A stretch of 64,000 nt of DNA, taken from assembly GCF_014384765.1 (NCBI RefSeq), contig NZ_JACRSP010000005.1, forward strand, positions 124,001 through 188,000, read 5' to 3'. The DNA comes from Feifania hominis (GTDB taxonomy: Bacteria > Bacillota > Clostridia > Oscillospirales > Feifaniaceae). The notes beneath the pieces were generated by a model. It had not been told where the DNA came from. It made no database searches and saw nothing but the letters and a program-made list of their open reading frames with translations. The position numbers and the translations under genes are program-made. Of the stretch, positions 8,867 through 16,748 are shown in pieces; positions within the stretch are counted from its first letter, which is position 1; each line of letters opens with the position of its first letter.

Positions 8867-10759
8867 ATGGGGGAATATCTGATTGTCTCGCCCGAGGACA
8901 TGGCGCGCCGCGGCGTGCAGACGCTTGACTTTGTGTGCATCACGGGCGACGCCTATGTCGACCACCCCTCGTTCGGCACGCCGCTGATCGCGCGCTGGCT
9001 CGAGCGCGAGGGGTATGCCGTGGGGCTCATTGCCCAGCCCGACTTTCACTCGACGCGCGACTTCATGCGCCTCGGGCGGCCGAACTATGCCTTTGTGGTG
9101 TCGAGCGGCAACATCGACTCGATGGTGGCCCACTACACCGCGGCGAAGAAGCGCCGCTCCGACGACGCCTACACCCCGGGCGGCAGGGCGGGCCGCCGGC
9201 CCGACCGCGCGGTGATCGTCTACTGCCAGAAGCTGCGCGAGGCCTATCCCGATGTGCCCATCGTCATCGGCGGCATCGAGGCGTCGCTGCGCCGCTTTGC
9301 CCACTACGACTACTGGGACGATGCCGTGCGGCCCTCGATTCTGCTCGAGAGCGGGGCCGATCTTCTCGTCTACGGCATGGGCGAGCTGCAGACCAGCGAG
9401 TACGCCCGCCGCTTTGCCGAGGGGCGGCCCGCCTCCAGCATGACCGACATCCCCGGCACGGCCGTCGTGGTCGACCGTCTGCCGAAGAATTTGAAAAACG
9501 CCGTCGTCTGCGAGAGCCTTGAAGAGGTGTCCTCCGACAAGGCGGCCTACGCGCGCGCCTGCAAGACCCAGTACGACGAGCAGGACTATGTCACCGGCCG
9601 TACCGTCTACCAGCGCCACGGGGACGTCTATGTGCGCCAGAACCCGCCCATGCGCCCGCTGACCCGCGAGGAGTTCGACTCGGTCTACGAGCTGCCCTTT
9701 CAGTACTACTACCACCCGAGCTACGAGGCCGAGGGCGGGGTCGCCGCCATCGAGGAGGTGGAGTTTTCCATCATCCACAACCGCGGGTGTTTCGGCACCT
9801 GCAACTTCTGCGCGCTGGCGTTTCACCAGGGGCGCACCGTGACCAGCCGCAGCCGCGAGTCGGTGGTGGAGGAGGCGCGCCGCTTCACGCAGAACCCGCG
9901 CTTCAAGGGCTATATTCACGATGTCGGAGGGCCGACGGCAAACTTTCGCGTGCCCTCCTGCCAAAAGCAGCTCAAATACGGCGTCTGCAAGGACAGAAAG
10001 TGCCTCGCGCCCACGCCCTGCAAGGGCATGAGCGTCACCCACAGCGACTATCTTGAGCTGCTGCGAGAGCTGCGCGCGCTGCCGGGCGTCAAAAAGGTCT
10101 TCATCCGCTCGGGAATCCGCTTTGACTACTTGATTCTCGATCCCGACACGACGTTTTTCCGCGAGCTTGTGCAGCACCACATCAGCGGTCAGCTCAAGGT
10201 CGCGCCCGAACACATGAGCGACGATGTGCTGCGCGAAATGGGCAAGCCGCCCATTGCCACATTCAATACATTTTGTAAAATGTATAACAAGTTCAATCGG
10301 GAGTATAAAAAAGATCAATATCTCGTGCCCTATCTGATGTCCTCCCATCCGGGGTCGACCATGCGCGACGCGATCAAGCTCGCGGTCTATCTCAAGCAGT
10401 CGGGTCTGCGCCCGGAGCAGGTGCAGGACTTCTACCCCACGCCGGGCACGATTTCGACCTGTATGTTCTACACAGGGATCAACCCCCTGACCGGCAGGAA
10501 GGTGTATGTGCCCCGCTCGCCGCAGGAGAAAGCGGCCCAGCGAGCCATGCTGCAGTTCTTCCGGCCGCAGAATCAGGCGTCGGTGCGCGAGTCGCTGCGC
10601 CGCGCCGGGCGGGAGGATCTCATCGGCTTTGGCGCGCAGTGTCTTGTGCCGCCCGAGCCGCGCCGCCGCGCGCACGAGGCGCCGCTCAATCTGCCCGGCC
10701 GAGGGGGAAGAGGGCGCGCTGCAAAGGGCCGCGGCCGCCCGCCGCGCGGGCGCCGCTGA
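8867..10759 (+). CDS. YgiQ family radical SAM protein
   Basis: This 630-residue protein opens with a B12-binding-like N-terminal region rich in conserved YgiQ sequence (FVCITGDAYVDHPSFGTPLI; GGIEASLRRFAHYDYW). The radical SAM cluster motif follows as CFGTCNFC (about residues 309-316). A further Cys group, CxxxxxxxxCKDRKC, and a basic C-terminal tail complete the usual layout. YgiQ (UPF0313) proteins are widespread but their reaction is not established. It starts two bases after ftsK stops, so the two are probably co-transcribed. The Arg/Gly-rich end (RGGRGRAAKGRGRPPRGRR) could bind nucleic acid; that is inference. Confidence 0.9.
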   Translation: MGEYLIVSPEDMARRGVQTLDFVCITGDAYVDHPSFGTPLIARWLEREGYAVGLIAQPDFHSTRDFMRLGRPNYAFVVSSGNIDSMVAHYTAAKKRRSDDAYTPGGRAGRRPDRAVIVYCQKLREAYPDVPIVIGGIEASLRRFAHYDYWDDAVRPSILLESGADLLVYGMGELQTSEYARRFAEGRPASSMTDIPGTAVVVDRLPKNLKNAVVCESLEEVSSDKAAYARACKTQYDEQDYVTGRTVYQRHGDVYVRQNPPMRPLTREEFDSVYELPFQYYYHPSYEAEGGVAAIEEVEFSIIHNRGCFGTCNFCALAFHQGRTVTSRSRESVVEEARRFTQNPRFKGYIHDVGGPTANFRVPSCQKQLKYGVCKDRKCLAPTPCKGMSVTHSDYLELLRELRALPGVKKVFIRSGIRFDYLILDPDTTFFRELVQHHISGQLKVAPEHMSDDVLREMGKPPIATFNTFCKMYNKFNREYKKDQYLVPYLMSSHPGSTMRDAIKLAVYLKQSGLRPEQVQDFYPTPGTISTCMFYTGINPLTGRKVYVPRSPQEKAAQRAMLQFFRPQNQASVRESLRRAGREDLIGFGAQCLVPPEPRRRAHEAPLNLPGRGGRGRAAKGRGRPPRGRR

Positions 10760-10801
10760 TTGACACGGCGCGCCGGCGTGTGCTAGAATGAGTAGCGTCA
10801 C

Positions 10802-10885
10802 GCGGGCGTGGCGGAATTGGCAGACGCGCCAGACTTAGGATCTGGTGGGCTTCCCGTGCAGGTTCAAGTCCTGTCGCCCGCACCA
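10802..10885 (+). tRNA. tRNA-Leu (anticodon TAG)
   Basis: It has acceptor stem GCGGGCG / CGCCCGC, a D arm with GGCAGACGCGCC, anticodon loop CTTAGGA (anticodon TAG, reading CUA/CUG), a long class II variable arm (TGGGCTTCCCGT), the T loop GGTTCAAGTCC, and an encoded CCA at 10883-10885. It borders an AT-richer block to its right. Confidence 0.95.
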
Positions 10886-10887
10886 TG

Positions 10888-10923
10888 ATTGGGTGACAAA
10901 AAAGATGTCACCCAATTTTTTTC
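10888..10923 (+). terminator. Terminator after tRNA-Leu
   Basis: The stem ATTGGGTGACA / TGTCACCCAAT with loop AAAAAGA is followed by seven or more T residues. Confidence 0.88.
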
Positions 10924-10981
10924 AGTATTCATGTGGGTTTGTGGGCTTAAAGAAAAAACTTTTTAGAAGGTGTAAATCACA

Positions 10982-11536
10982 ATGTCCCAGGTAACAAAAC
11001 GGGCGTTGGAGCAGTCCCTCAAAAATCTGCTGCTGAAAAAGCCGCTTACAAAAATCACGGTAGGTGACATTACAGAGGATTGCGGAATCAATCGCATGAC
11101 TTTTTACTATCACTTTAAAGATATATACGATTTGGTCGAATGGTCGTGCCTTGAAGATGCCAAACGGGCGTTAGAGGAAAAGAAAACCTACAATACATGG
11201 CAGCAGGGGTTCTTACAAATATTTAAAGCGGTGCAGGAAAACAAACCGTTTATTCTGAATGTTTACCGTTGTGTTCACCGAGAGCAGGTTGAAAAATATC
11301 TGCAGCCGCTGGTGGATCAACTGCTTTTGAATGTTATTAACGAGGAGGCAGCCGGGATAACGGTTCGAGACGAAGATAAGCAGTTTATTGCACAGGTTTA
11401 TTCTTATATGTTTATCGGGCTGATGCTCGACTGGATCAAGGACGATATGCGCGAAGATCCGCAGCAGATTGTGGAAAAGCTATCTAAGCTGATAAAAGGC
11501 TCTGTGTCGGTAGCTCTTTCCAGATTCAAACTCTGA
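10982..11536 (+). CDS. TetR/AcrR family regulator, putative oleate hydratase repressor
   Basis: This 184-residue protein has an N-terminal helix-turn-helix (ITVGDITEDCGINRMTFYYHFKD within residues 22-47) typical of TetR proteins with the C-terminal dimerisation domain known from DhaS-like regulators. The ribosome site GAAGGTG is modest. Codon use is visibly richer in A/T than in the genes before tRNA-Leu, as is oleate hydratase downstream. The stop is 146 bases before that gene with a terminator between them, so the two are separate transcripts. By position it probably controls the hydratase in response to fatty acids; that is inference. Confidence 0.85.
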   Translation: MSQVTKRALEQSLKNLLLKKPLTKITVGDITEDCGINRMTFYYHFKDIYDLVEWSCLEDAKRALEEKKTYNTWQQGFLQIFKAVQENKPFILNVYRCVHREQVEKYLQPLVDQLLLNVINEEAAGITVRDEDKQFIAQVYSYMFIGLMLDWIKDDMREDPQQIVEKLSKLIKGSVSVALSRFKL

Positions 11537-11579
11537 TTTTATCATTTTAACGGTTTTGATAAAACTTTTTACATTTTCT

Positions 11580-11617
11580 AGTCCCATGATAAGAATTTTG
11601 TCACGGGGCTTTTTTTG
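11580..11617 (+). terminator. Terminator between the TetR gene and oleate hydratase
   Basis: An imperfect stem AGTCCCATGA / TCACGGGGCT is followed by seven T residues. An AT-rich inverted repeat TTTTATC...GATAAAA (about 11537-11565) lies just before it. Confidence 0.7.
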
Positions 11618-11621
11618 TTTA

Positions 11622-11649
11622 TTGTGCCCCTGATGGGAGTAGGTATAAT
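11622..11649 (+). promoter_or_regulatory. Promoter of oleate hydratase gene
   Basis: A -35 TTGTGC (11622-11627) and a perfect -10 TATAAT (11644-11649) are separated by 16 bases. The ribosome site AGGAGG lies at 11669-11674. Confidence 0.65.
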
Positions 11650-11682
11650 GAAAACAGAAAGAAAAAACAGGAGGTTTTCGTT

Positions 11683-13476
11683 ATGTATTATTCTGCAGGA
11701 ACTTATGAATCGTTTGCCCATCCCGAGAAACCAAAGGATGTAGATAAGAAATCCGCTTACATTATTGGCACGGGGCTGGCCGGGCTGACCGCTGCTTTCT
11801 ATCTTGTGCGTGACGGACAGATGAAGGGGGAGCATATCCATCTGCTTGAAAAACTCGAGCTTGCCGGCGGTAGCTGCGACGGACGCAAGGATGTGACAAA
11901 AGGCTTCTTCATGCGCGGAGGCCGTGAAATGGATAACCACTTCGAGGTCATGTGGGATACCTTCCGGGATGTGCCTTCCATTGAAACACCAGGGGTTTCG
12001 GTACTGGACGAGTATTACTGGCTCAATAAGCACGACCCGAATTATTCTCTTTGCCGTGCTACAGTAAACCGCGGCGAAGACGCCCATACAGACAAGAAGT
12101 TTTTACTGGATAAAGACTCGGCGATGGCTTTATCCAAGCTATTCTTAACACAGGAAAAGGATTTGGAAAATAAAAAGATTTCCGATGTGCTCCCCGAATC
12201 CTTCTGGAACACAAATTTCTGGCTCTATTGGCAGACGATGTTTGCCTTCCAGCGCTGGTCGAGCGCTTTGGAAATGAAGCGTTACCTTTGCCGCTATGTG
12301 CATCATATTGACGGCTTGCCGGATTTCAGCGCCTTGCGTTTCACCAAATACAACCAGTATGAGAGTATGATCCTGCCTCTGGTAAAATATCTGGAGAATC
12401 ACGGCGTGCAAATTGAGTACGGTATGGACGTAAAAAATGTCATAATCCAAACCGAGGGCGATAGGAAAATTGCAAAGCAGATCCTTTATGTAAAAGACGG
12501 TAAGGAGCAGAGCATTGACCTGATTGAGGATGATCTCGTATTCATTACCAACGGTTGCTGCACCGATACTTCCTGTTACGGCGACCAGACCCACGCCCCG
12601 GACTTGTCTGCCATTCACAACGGCTGCGGCGAATCGTGGGATATGTGGAAGGCCATCGCCGCCCAAGCCGAGCATGGAGAGTTCGGGAATCCGGATGTCT
12701 TCTGCAGCAATATCGATGCCACCAACTGGATGAGTGCAACCGTAGCGACATCCAACGAGGAAATCATCCGGCATATTATGAATGTCTGCAAACGCGACCC
12801 ACGCTCTGGAAAGGTAACGACCGGCGGTATTGTAACCGTTAAGGACAGCACCAATAACTGGTATCTTTCCTGGACAATCAACCGTCAGCCACAGTTCAAG
12901 TCCCAGGATAAGAGCATGGTTTTGGTATGGCTTTATTCGCTCAATACGAATAAAGAGGGCAACTATGTAAAAAAAGCGATGCGTGACTGCACCGGCGAAG
13001 AGGTTTGCCGCGAGTGGCTGTACCATATTGGTGTTCCGGCCGATAAAATTGATGCTCTCGCCAAGGAGGCCTGCAATACCACAACCTGCTTTATGCCGTA
13101 TATCAACGCCTTTTTCCAGCCGAGAAAAGAATCCGATCGCCCGAAGGTAGTGCCGCAGGGCGCTGTGAATTTCGCATTTATCGGTCAATTTGCCGAGACA
13201 CCGCGGGATACCATTTTCACTACCGAGTATTCCATGCGTACGGGTATGGAGTCTGTCTATACCCTGCTGGATATTGACCGCGGCGTACCGGAGGTTTGGG
13301 GCAGCAAATACGATGTGCGTGAAATTCTGCGAGCCTGCTATTATGCCATTGACAAAAAGCCGTTATTAGAGGCGGAACTGCCCTTTGCAGAAAAAGAGTT
13401 GTTGAAGCTCGTTATAAAAAAAGTGAAAGGAACCGATTTGGAGCTTTTACTGAAAGACAGCGGTTTAATCAAATAA
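11683..13476 (+). CDS. ohyA: Oleate hydratase (myosin-cross-reactive antigen family)
   Basis: This 597-residue FAD-dependent enzyme adds water across the cis-9 double bond of unsaturated fatty acids to make 10-hydroxy fatty acids, a detoxification route for host and dietary oleate and linoleate. The dinucleotide fold is IIGTGLAGLTAAFYL (residues 27-41). The FAD-binding GGREMDNHFE loop follows, with Glu82 at the position of the catalytic Glu of the Staphylococcus enzyme. Length is typical. A strong AGGAGG precedes the ATG and a terminator follows. Base composition is poorer in G+C than in most of the window and it neighbours tRNA-Leu, which suggests acquisition. Confidence 0.95.
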   Translation: MYYSAGTYESFAHPEKPKDVDKKSAYIIGTGLAGLTAAFYLVRDGQMKGEHIHLLEKLELAGGSCDGRKDVTKGFFMRGGREMDNHFEVMWDTFRDVPSIETPGVSVLDEYYWLNKHDPNYSLCRATVNRGEDAHTDKKFLLDKDSAMALSKLFLTQEKDLENKKISDVLPESFWNTNFWLYWQTMFAFQRWSSALEMKRYLCRYVHHIDGLPDFSALRFTKYNQYESMILPLVKYLENHGVQIEYGMDVKNVIIQTEGDRKIAKQILYVKDGKEQSIDLIEDDLVFITNGCCTDTSCYGDQTHAPDLSAIHNGCGESWDMWKAIAAQAEHGEFGNPDVFCSNIDATNWMSATVATSNEEIIRHIMNVCKRDPRSGKVTTGGIVTVKDSTNNWYLSWTINRQPQFKSQDKSMVLVWLYSLNTNKEGNYVKKAMRDCTGEEVCREWLYHIGVPADKIDALAKEACNTTTCFMPYINAFFQPRKESDRPKVVPQGAVNFAFIGQFAETPRDTIFTTEYSMRTGMESVYTLLDIDRGVPEVWGSKYDVREILRACYYAIDKKPLLEAELPFAEKELLKLVIKKVKGTDLELLLKDSGLIK

Positions 13477-13489
13477 AAGTATGTGTATC

Positions 13490-13543
13490 GAGGCCGAAAT
13501 TTGGAACCCCAAAATGAGACATCCAAATTCCGGCCTCTTTTTC
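13490..13543 (+). terminator. Terminator after oleate hydratase
   Basis: A 16-bp stem (GAGGCCGAAATTTGGA with one mismatch in the other arm) is followed by TTTTTCT. Confidence 0.8.
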
Positions 13544-14112
13544 TACGCTGGAAACCCAAGCTTCAGTTCAACTTTTCAGAGCTCCTTTTTCTTGCGGGAA
13601 TGGGGCATCTAAATCGCAATGTAAAATGAGAATAGACTCATGCCGAACCGGGATTCTCATTTTGAACCGGGTATCTTTTTTGTAACGCAAACCCACGTCG
13701 GAGCAAAATCCGCTTTGCGCCTCGGGCAATCGGTTCGTCTGCCGGCGGCACACTTTCGACGCAACCTGGTTTGCGGCCGTGGGAGCGCACTGTTTGAAGA
13801 GACCTTGTGAAAAAGTAGTCAAAATAATCTTGCCTGGCGCGCGCTCTATGATATAATAGGCTACAGAGCTGTAATTCTGTTTGAATCAGATTGTGAAACG
13901 AACTCTCTGGGAATACCAAAAGAGGCGGCGGAAAAACACAGTCAGTGAATTTGTTCGCGCCATGTTCTGCACAACAGGTGAAGACTTTGACGGACAAGCA
14001 GGCCGGCCGCCGTGACCCGCCGGCCGAGCTGAAACCGGTAAAGCTTTCCTGTGCCACATGTCCGCGGCACTTTGGAGTACGATATCAGAGAGACCACGAA
14101 AGGAGCGTTACC
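13544..14112. other. Gene-free stretch before the flavoprotein gene
   Basis: I support no gene in these 569 bases. Visible items are an inverted repeat AAAATGAGAAT / ATTCTCATTTT (13623-13663) with a twice-repeated GAACCGGG beside it, a block at 13693-13714 that matches the repeat at 2597-2620 in inverted orientation, the flavoprotein promoter at 13830-13857, and a leader of about 250 bases that includes the GC hairpin CCGGCCG...CGGCCG (about 14003-14027). Confidence 0.55.
13830..13857 (+). promoter_or_regulatory. Promoter of the A-type flavoprotein gene
   Basis: A -35 TTGCCT (13830-13835), 16-base spacer and perfect -10 TATAAT (13852-13857) are present. The predicted transcript carries an unusually long leader of about 250 bases. 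Confidence 0.7.
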
Positions 14113-15318
14113 ATGTACTGTACGCGAAACATCACCGAATCCATCCACTGGGTCGGCGGCAGCGACCGCCGCCTGGCGCTGTTTGAAAATCTCTTTCCGA
14201 TCCCGCGGGGCGTCGCCTACAACTCCTACCTGATTCTCGATGAGAAGACGGCGCTGATCGACACGGTCGACTCCTCGATCACCCGCCAGTTTGTCGAGAA
14301 CATTCTGCATACGCTCGGCGGCCGCCCGCTCGACTACCTTGTGGTCAACCACATGGAGCCTGACCACTGCGCGAGCATCGAGGAGCTGATGCTGCGCTTC
14401 CCGAATCTTCAGATCGTGGGCAACGCCAAGACCTTTGCCCTGATCGGCCAGTTTTACCATCTGCCGCTCGAGGGGCGCACCGTCACGGTCAAAGAGGGCG
14501 ACACTCTGCCGCTGGGCCGCCACACGCTGTGCTTTACGTTCACGCCCATGGTCCACTGGCCGGAGGTCATGATGACCTATGAGCGCAGCGAGAAGATTCT
14601 CTTCTCGGCTGACGCCTTCGGCAGCTTCGGCGCGCTCGGCGGCAACCTGTTCAACGACGAGCTCCACTTTGAGCGCGACTGGCTGCCCGATGCCCGGCGC
14701 TACTTTGCCAACATCGTCGGCAAGTACGGCCCCCAGGTGCAGGCGGCGCTCAAGAAGCTTTCGGGGGTCGACATCCGGCTGATCTGCCCGCTGCACGGGC
14801 CGGTCTGGCGAAGCGACCTTGCGTGGTTTTTGAACAAATACGACCTCTGGAGCCGCTATGAGCCGGAGGAGCGCGCCGTCGCGCTGTTCTATGGCTCGAT
14901 GTACGGCGACACCGAGAACGCCGTGAATATTCTCGCGGGTCAGCTCGCGCAGGCCGGTGTGCAGGACATCGCGGTCTACGACGTCTCGAGCACCCATGTC
15001 TCGCAGCTTATCGCCGAGATCTTCCGCTGCAGCCATCTGGTGTTCGCCGCGCCCACTTACAACAACGGCGTATATCCCGCCATGGCGAATCTGCTGCACG
15101 ACATGAAAGCCCTGAATGTGCAGAACCGTACCGTGGGCCTTGTGGAGAACGGTTCGTGGGCGCCCGCCGCCGGCAAGCAGATGGCGGCGATGCTCGGCGA
15201 ACTCAAGGGCATGCAGATTCTCGAGCCCGTGGTCACGCTCAAGTCGGCGCTCGACGAGCAGAGCCTCGCGGCACTTACACAGCTCGGCGAAAGCCTCGCC
15301 GAGAGCCTGCGCGCATAG
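14113..15318 (+). CDS. fprA: A-type flavoprotein (FprA family; oxygen or NO reductase)
   Basis: This 401-residue protein has an N-terminal metallo-beta-lactamase-like di-iron domain and a C-terminal flavodoxin domain. Iron ligands appear as H80-x-E82-x-D84-H85 (NHMEPDH), with later His residues in VHWPEVM and LHGPVW. The flavodoxin FMN loop is YGSMYGDTENA (about residues 258-268). In clostridia such enzymes reduce oxygen to water or NO to N2O using rubredoxin, protecting anaerobes. I chose ATG 14113 rather than an earlier in-frame ATG at 13945 because GAAAGGAG precedes it and MYCTRNITESIHWVGG matches the usual start. No rubredoxin gene is adjacent. Confidence 0.93.
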   Translation: MYCTRNITESIHWVGGSDRRLALFENLFPIPRGVAYNSYLILDEKTALIDTVDSSITRQFVENILHTLGGRPLDYLVVNHMEPDHCASIEELMLRFPNLQIVGNAKTFALIGQFYHLPLEGRTVTVKEGDTLPLGRHTLCFTFTPMVHWPEVMMTYERSEKILFSADAFGSFGALGGNLFNDELHFERDWLPDARRYFANIVGKYGPQVQAALKKLSGVDIRLICPLHGPVWRSDLAWFLNKYDLWSRYEPEERAVALFYGSMYGDTENAVNILAGQLAQAGVQDIAVYDVSSTHVSQLIAEIFRCSHLVFAAPTYNNGVYPAMANLLHDMKALNVQNRTVGLVENGSWAPAAGKQMAAMLGELKGMQILEPVVTLKSALDEQSLAALTQLGESLAESLRA

Positions 15319-15330
15319 AAAGACAGAGAG

Positions 15331-15361
15331 AAAGCGGACCCTGCGGGTCCGCTTCTTATTT
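15331..15361 (+). terminator. Terminator after fprA
   Basis: The stem AAGCGGACC / GGTCCGCTT with a short loop is followed by a T-rich stretch. Confidence 0.8.
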
Positions 15362-15397
15362 TGAAGTGAGCTTTATAAAACGCAGAGAAAGGCCGGT

Positions 15398-15793
15398 TCA
15401 GTCCAAACACCATTTTGCAATCTTTGCAATCAGCTCTGTCGGCAGCGCTTTGCGATAGGGAAAGTAGATTGCATTTTTCTCTGTGACAAAACCGTCTAAT
15501 TCGCAGGCAAATGCTTCAATGGCTTCAGCCCCTGCATAAAAACTGATGTGGTTTTTGCAGGCGGAAAAAGAGACGGACTTTCCCTCTTTTTCATAATACG
15601 GCATACTCCACAAGATGCGTTCATTGATAGATGGGGCGCTGCTTTGCAATGTGGTCATCATTTCTGTCAAATGGGAATGTGCTTCCGGCGGCTGCAAAGC
15701 GATGTATTCCAATACAGTCTCAGGCGCTTTTCCGCAATAGTGTCCCTGATTTGTTCTTTTAAACGCTCTTTTGCATTTGGGGCATATCCACAT
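15398..15793 (-). CDS. DUF1801/YdhG-like protein with an N-terminal zinc ribbon
   Basis: This 131-residue protein begins with a Cys-rich knuckle (MWICPKCKRAF...GHYC, residues 1-20). It continues as a DUF1801-type domain with the characteristic ERILWSMPYY...KNHISFYAG pattern (about 58-88). DUF1801 proteins resemble the frataxin/YdhG fold; their role is not settled. The start is supported by GAGGAGG upstream. It is more AT-rich than the flanking core genes and may be an accessory acquisition. It ends about 40 bases after the fprA terminator, convergent with fprA. Confidence 0.75.
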   Translation of the reverse strand: MWICPKCKRAFKRTNQGHYCGKAPETVLEYIALQPPEAHSHLTEMMTTLQSSAPSINERILWSMPYYEKEGKSVSFSACKNHISFYAGAEAIEAFACELDGFVTEKNAIYFPYRKALPTELIAKIAKWCLD

Positions 15794-16006
15794 ATATTAT
15801 TGCCGCCTCCTCTGTTGCATTGATTCATTTTAATATTTGTCCCGATTCGGCCATGTGTCACTGCTAAAAAGCTATGAAAGAAAGGCCCGAACAGTTTAAG
15901 GCAATCTGCATTGAAAAAATACAGAGAGATATCGTATAGTTGAGTAAAGAGAGCTTAAGAGCTTTTGCATCTATATAGAATGTATTTGGCAAAGGGGTGT
16001 GATGAA

Positions 16007-16435
16007 ATGCAGATCATTGACAGGCTTTTGGAAGCACCGTGTTACATCATGGATTTTCTTCCTCGACAGACTCCAAAGGATGGGAGCGGACAATTTTTTA
16101 AAGTAGAAAACTATTTGCTCAACCATTACGGGCGCTATGGGTTGAGAGAAAGATACACTCGTGTTATTTTGAAAGCAATGTGCTATTATCCAGTATCCGT
16201 TCATTGGGGCGGATGGATTGAACAGCCTTTGCCTGACCAGATGGCGGAAATCATTGACACCATTATGGAAAATCATTCAGGCGATATGAATATGCTATTC
16301 ACAAGTAAAAATGCCCTGCTTCAATTTGGATGGGATTGCCTGAATATAAGCATTTATAATCCAGACGAAGAAATGTGTATCCTGTTTGAGCGAATCGCTG
16401 CCTCAGAGGGATTGTTTTGGCGAAAATCAGAATAA
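16007..16435 (+). CDS. Hypothetical protein (142 aa)
   Basis: I do not recognise a characterised family. The protein begins MQIIDRLLEAPCYIMDFLPR, is mostly alpha-helical by composition, has no signal peptide or membrane segment, and contains several aromatic residues (YYPVSVHWGGWIEQPLP). ATG 16007 is chosen because AAGGGGTG sits 11 bases upstream; an in-frame ATG at 15965 lacks one. The gene is AT-rich relative to the window and divergent from the DUF1801 gene, so the two may have arrived together. Confidence 0.65.
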   Translation: MQIIDRLLEAPCYIMDFLPRQTPKDGSGQFFKVENYLLNHYGRYGLRERYTRVILKAMCYYPVSVHWGGWIEQPLPDQMAEIIDTIMENHSGDMNMLFTSKNALLQFGWDCLNISIYNPDEEMCILFERIAASEGLFWRKSE

Positions 16436-16748
16436 GCTGGTGAATCTGCCACTAAACCGGCACGTACAGCCCAGAGGAGCAAGGTTGACATATGCCTTGC
16501 TCCTTTTCCTGCGCCAATGTTGATCTGGCAGAGTTTTTTCCGTGCGGCTTCGGGTTGACATAGGAGCGTTCCATCATAAAAAATGGCTGCAGACTAAACA
16601 GTCGGCCGCATAGGGCGTGCCCTCTGACAGAGACTGCATTTTATGAAACTTCGCTTTGCCGGTGTAAAAATCCTGCGTGCAGCAGCAGCGTCGGGTCCAT
16701 GCCGCTGCCGGAGAGAGCGGCGCCGGTCCGGCGCGGGCCGCGCAGCCG
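16436..16748. other. Intergenic stretch with a terminator only
   Basis: Apart from the hairpin at 16474-16507 I see no gene or clear signal. The last 80 bases are GC-rich and border the stop of the DUF2812 gene. Confidence 0.5.
16474..16507 (+). terminator. Terminator after the 142-residue protein gene
   Basis: The stem GGAGCAAGG / CCTTGCTCC with a 10-base loop is followed by TTTT. Confidence 0.75.

Noticed and set aside
10802..13543. The oleate hydratase block as a complete integrative element with tRNA att sites
   Set aside because: There is no integrase in the block and I could not find a repeat of the tRNA-Leu 3' end downstream. Only compositional evidence remains, so it is reported as a likely acquisition, not an element.
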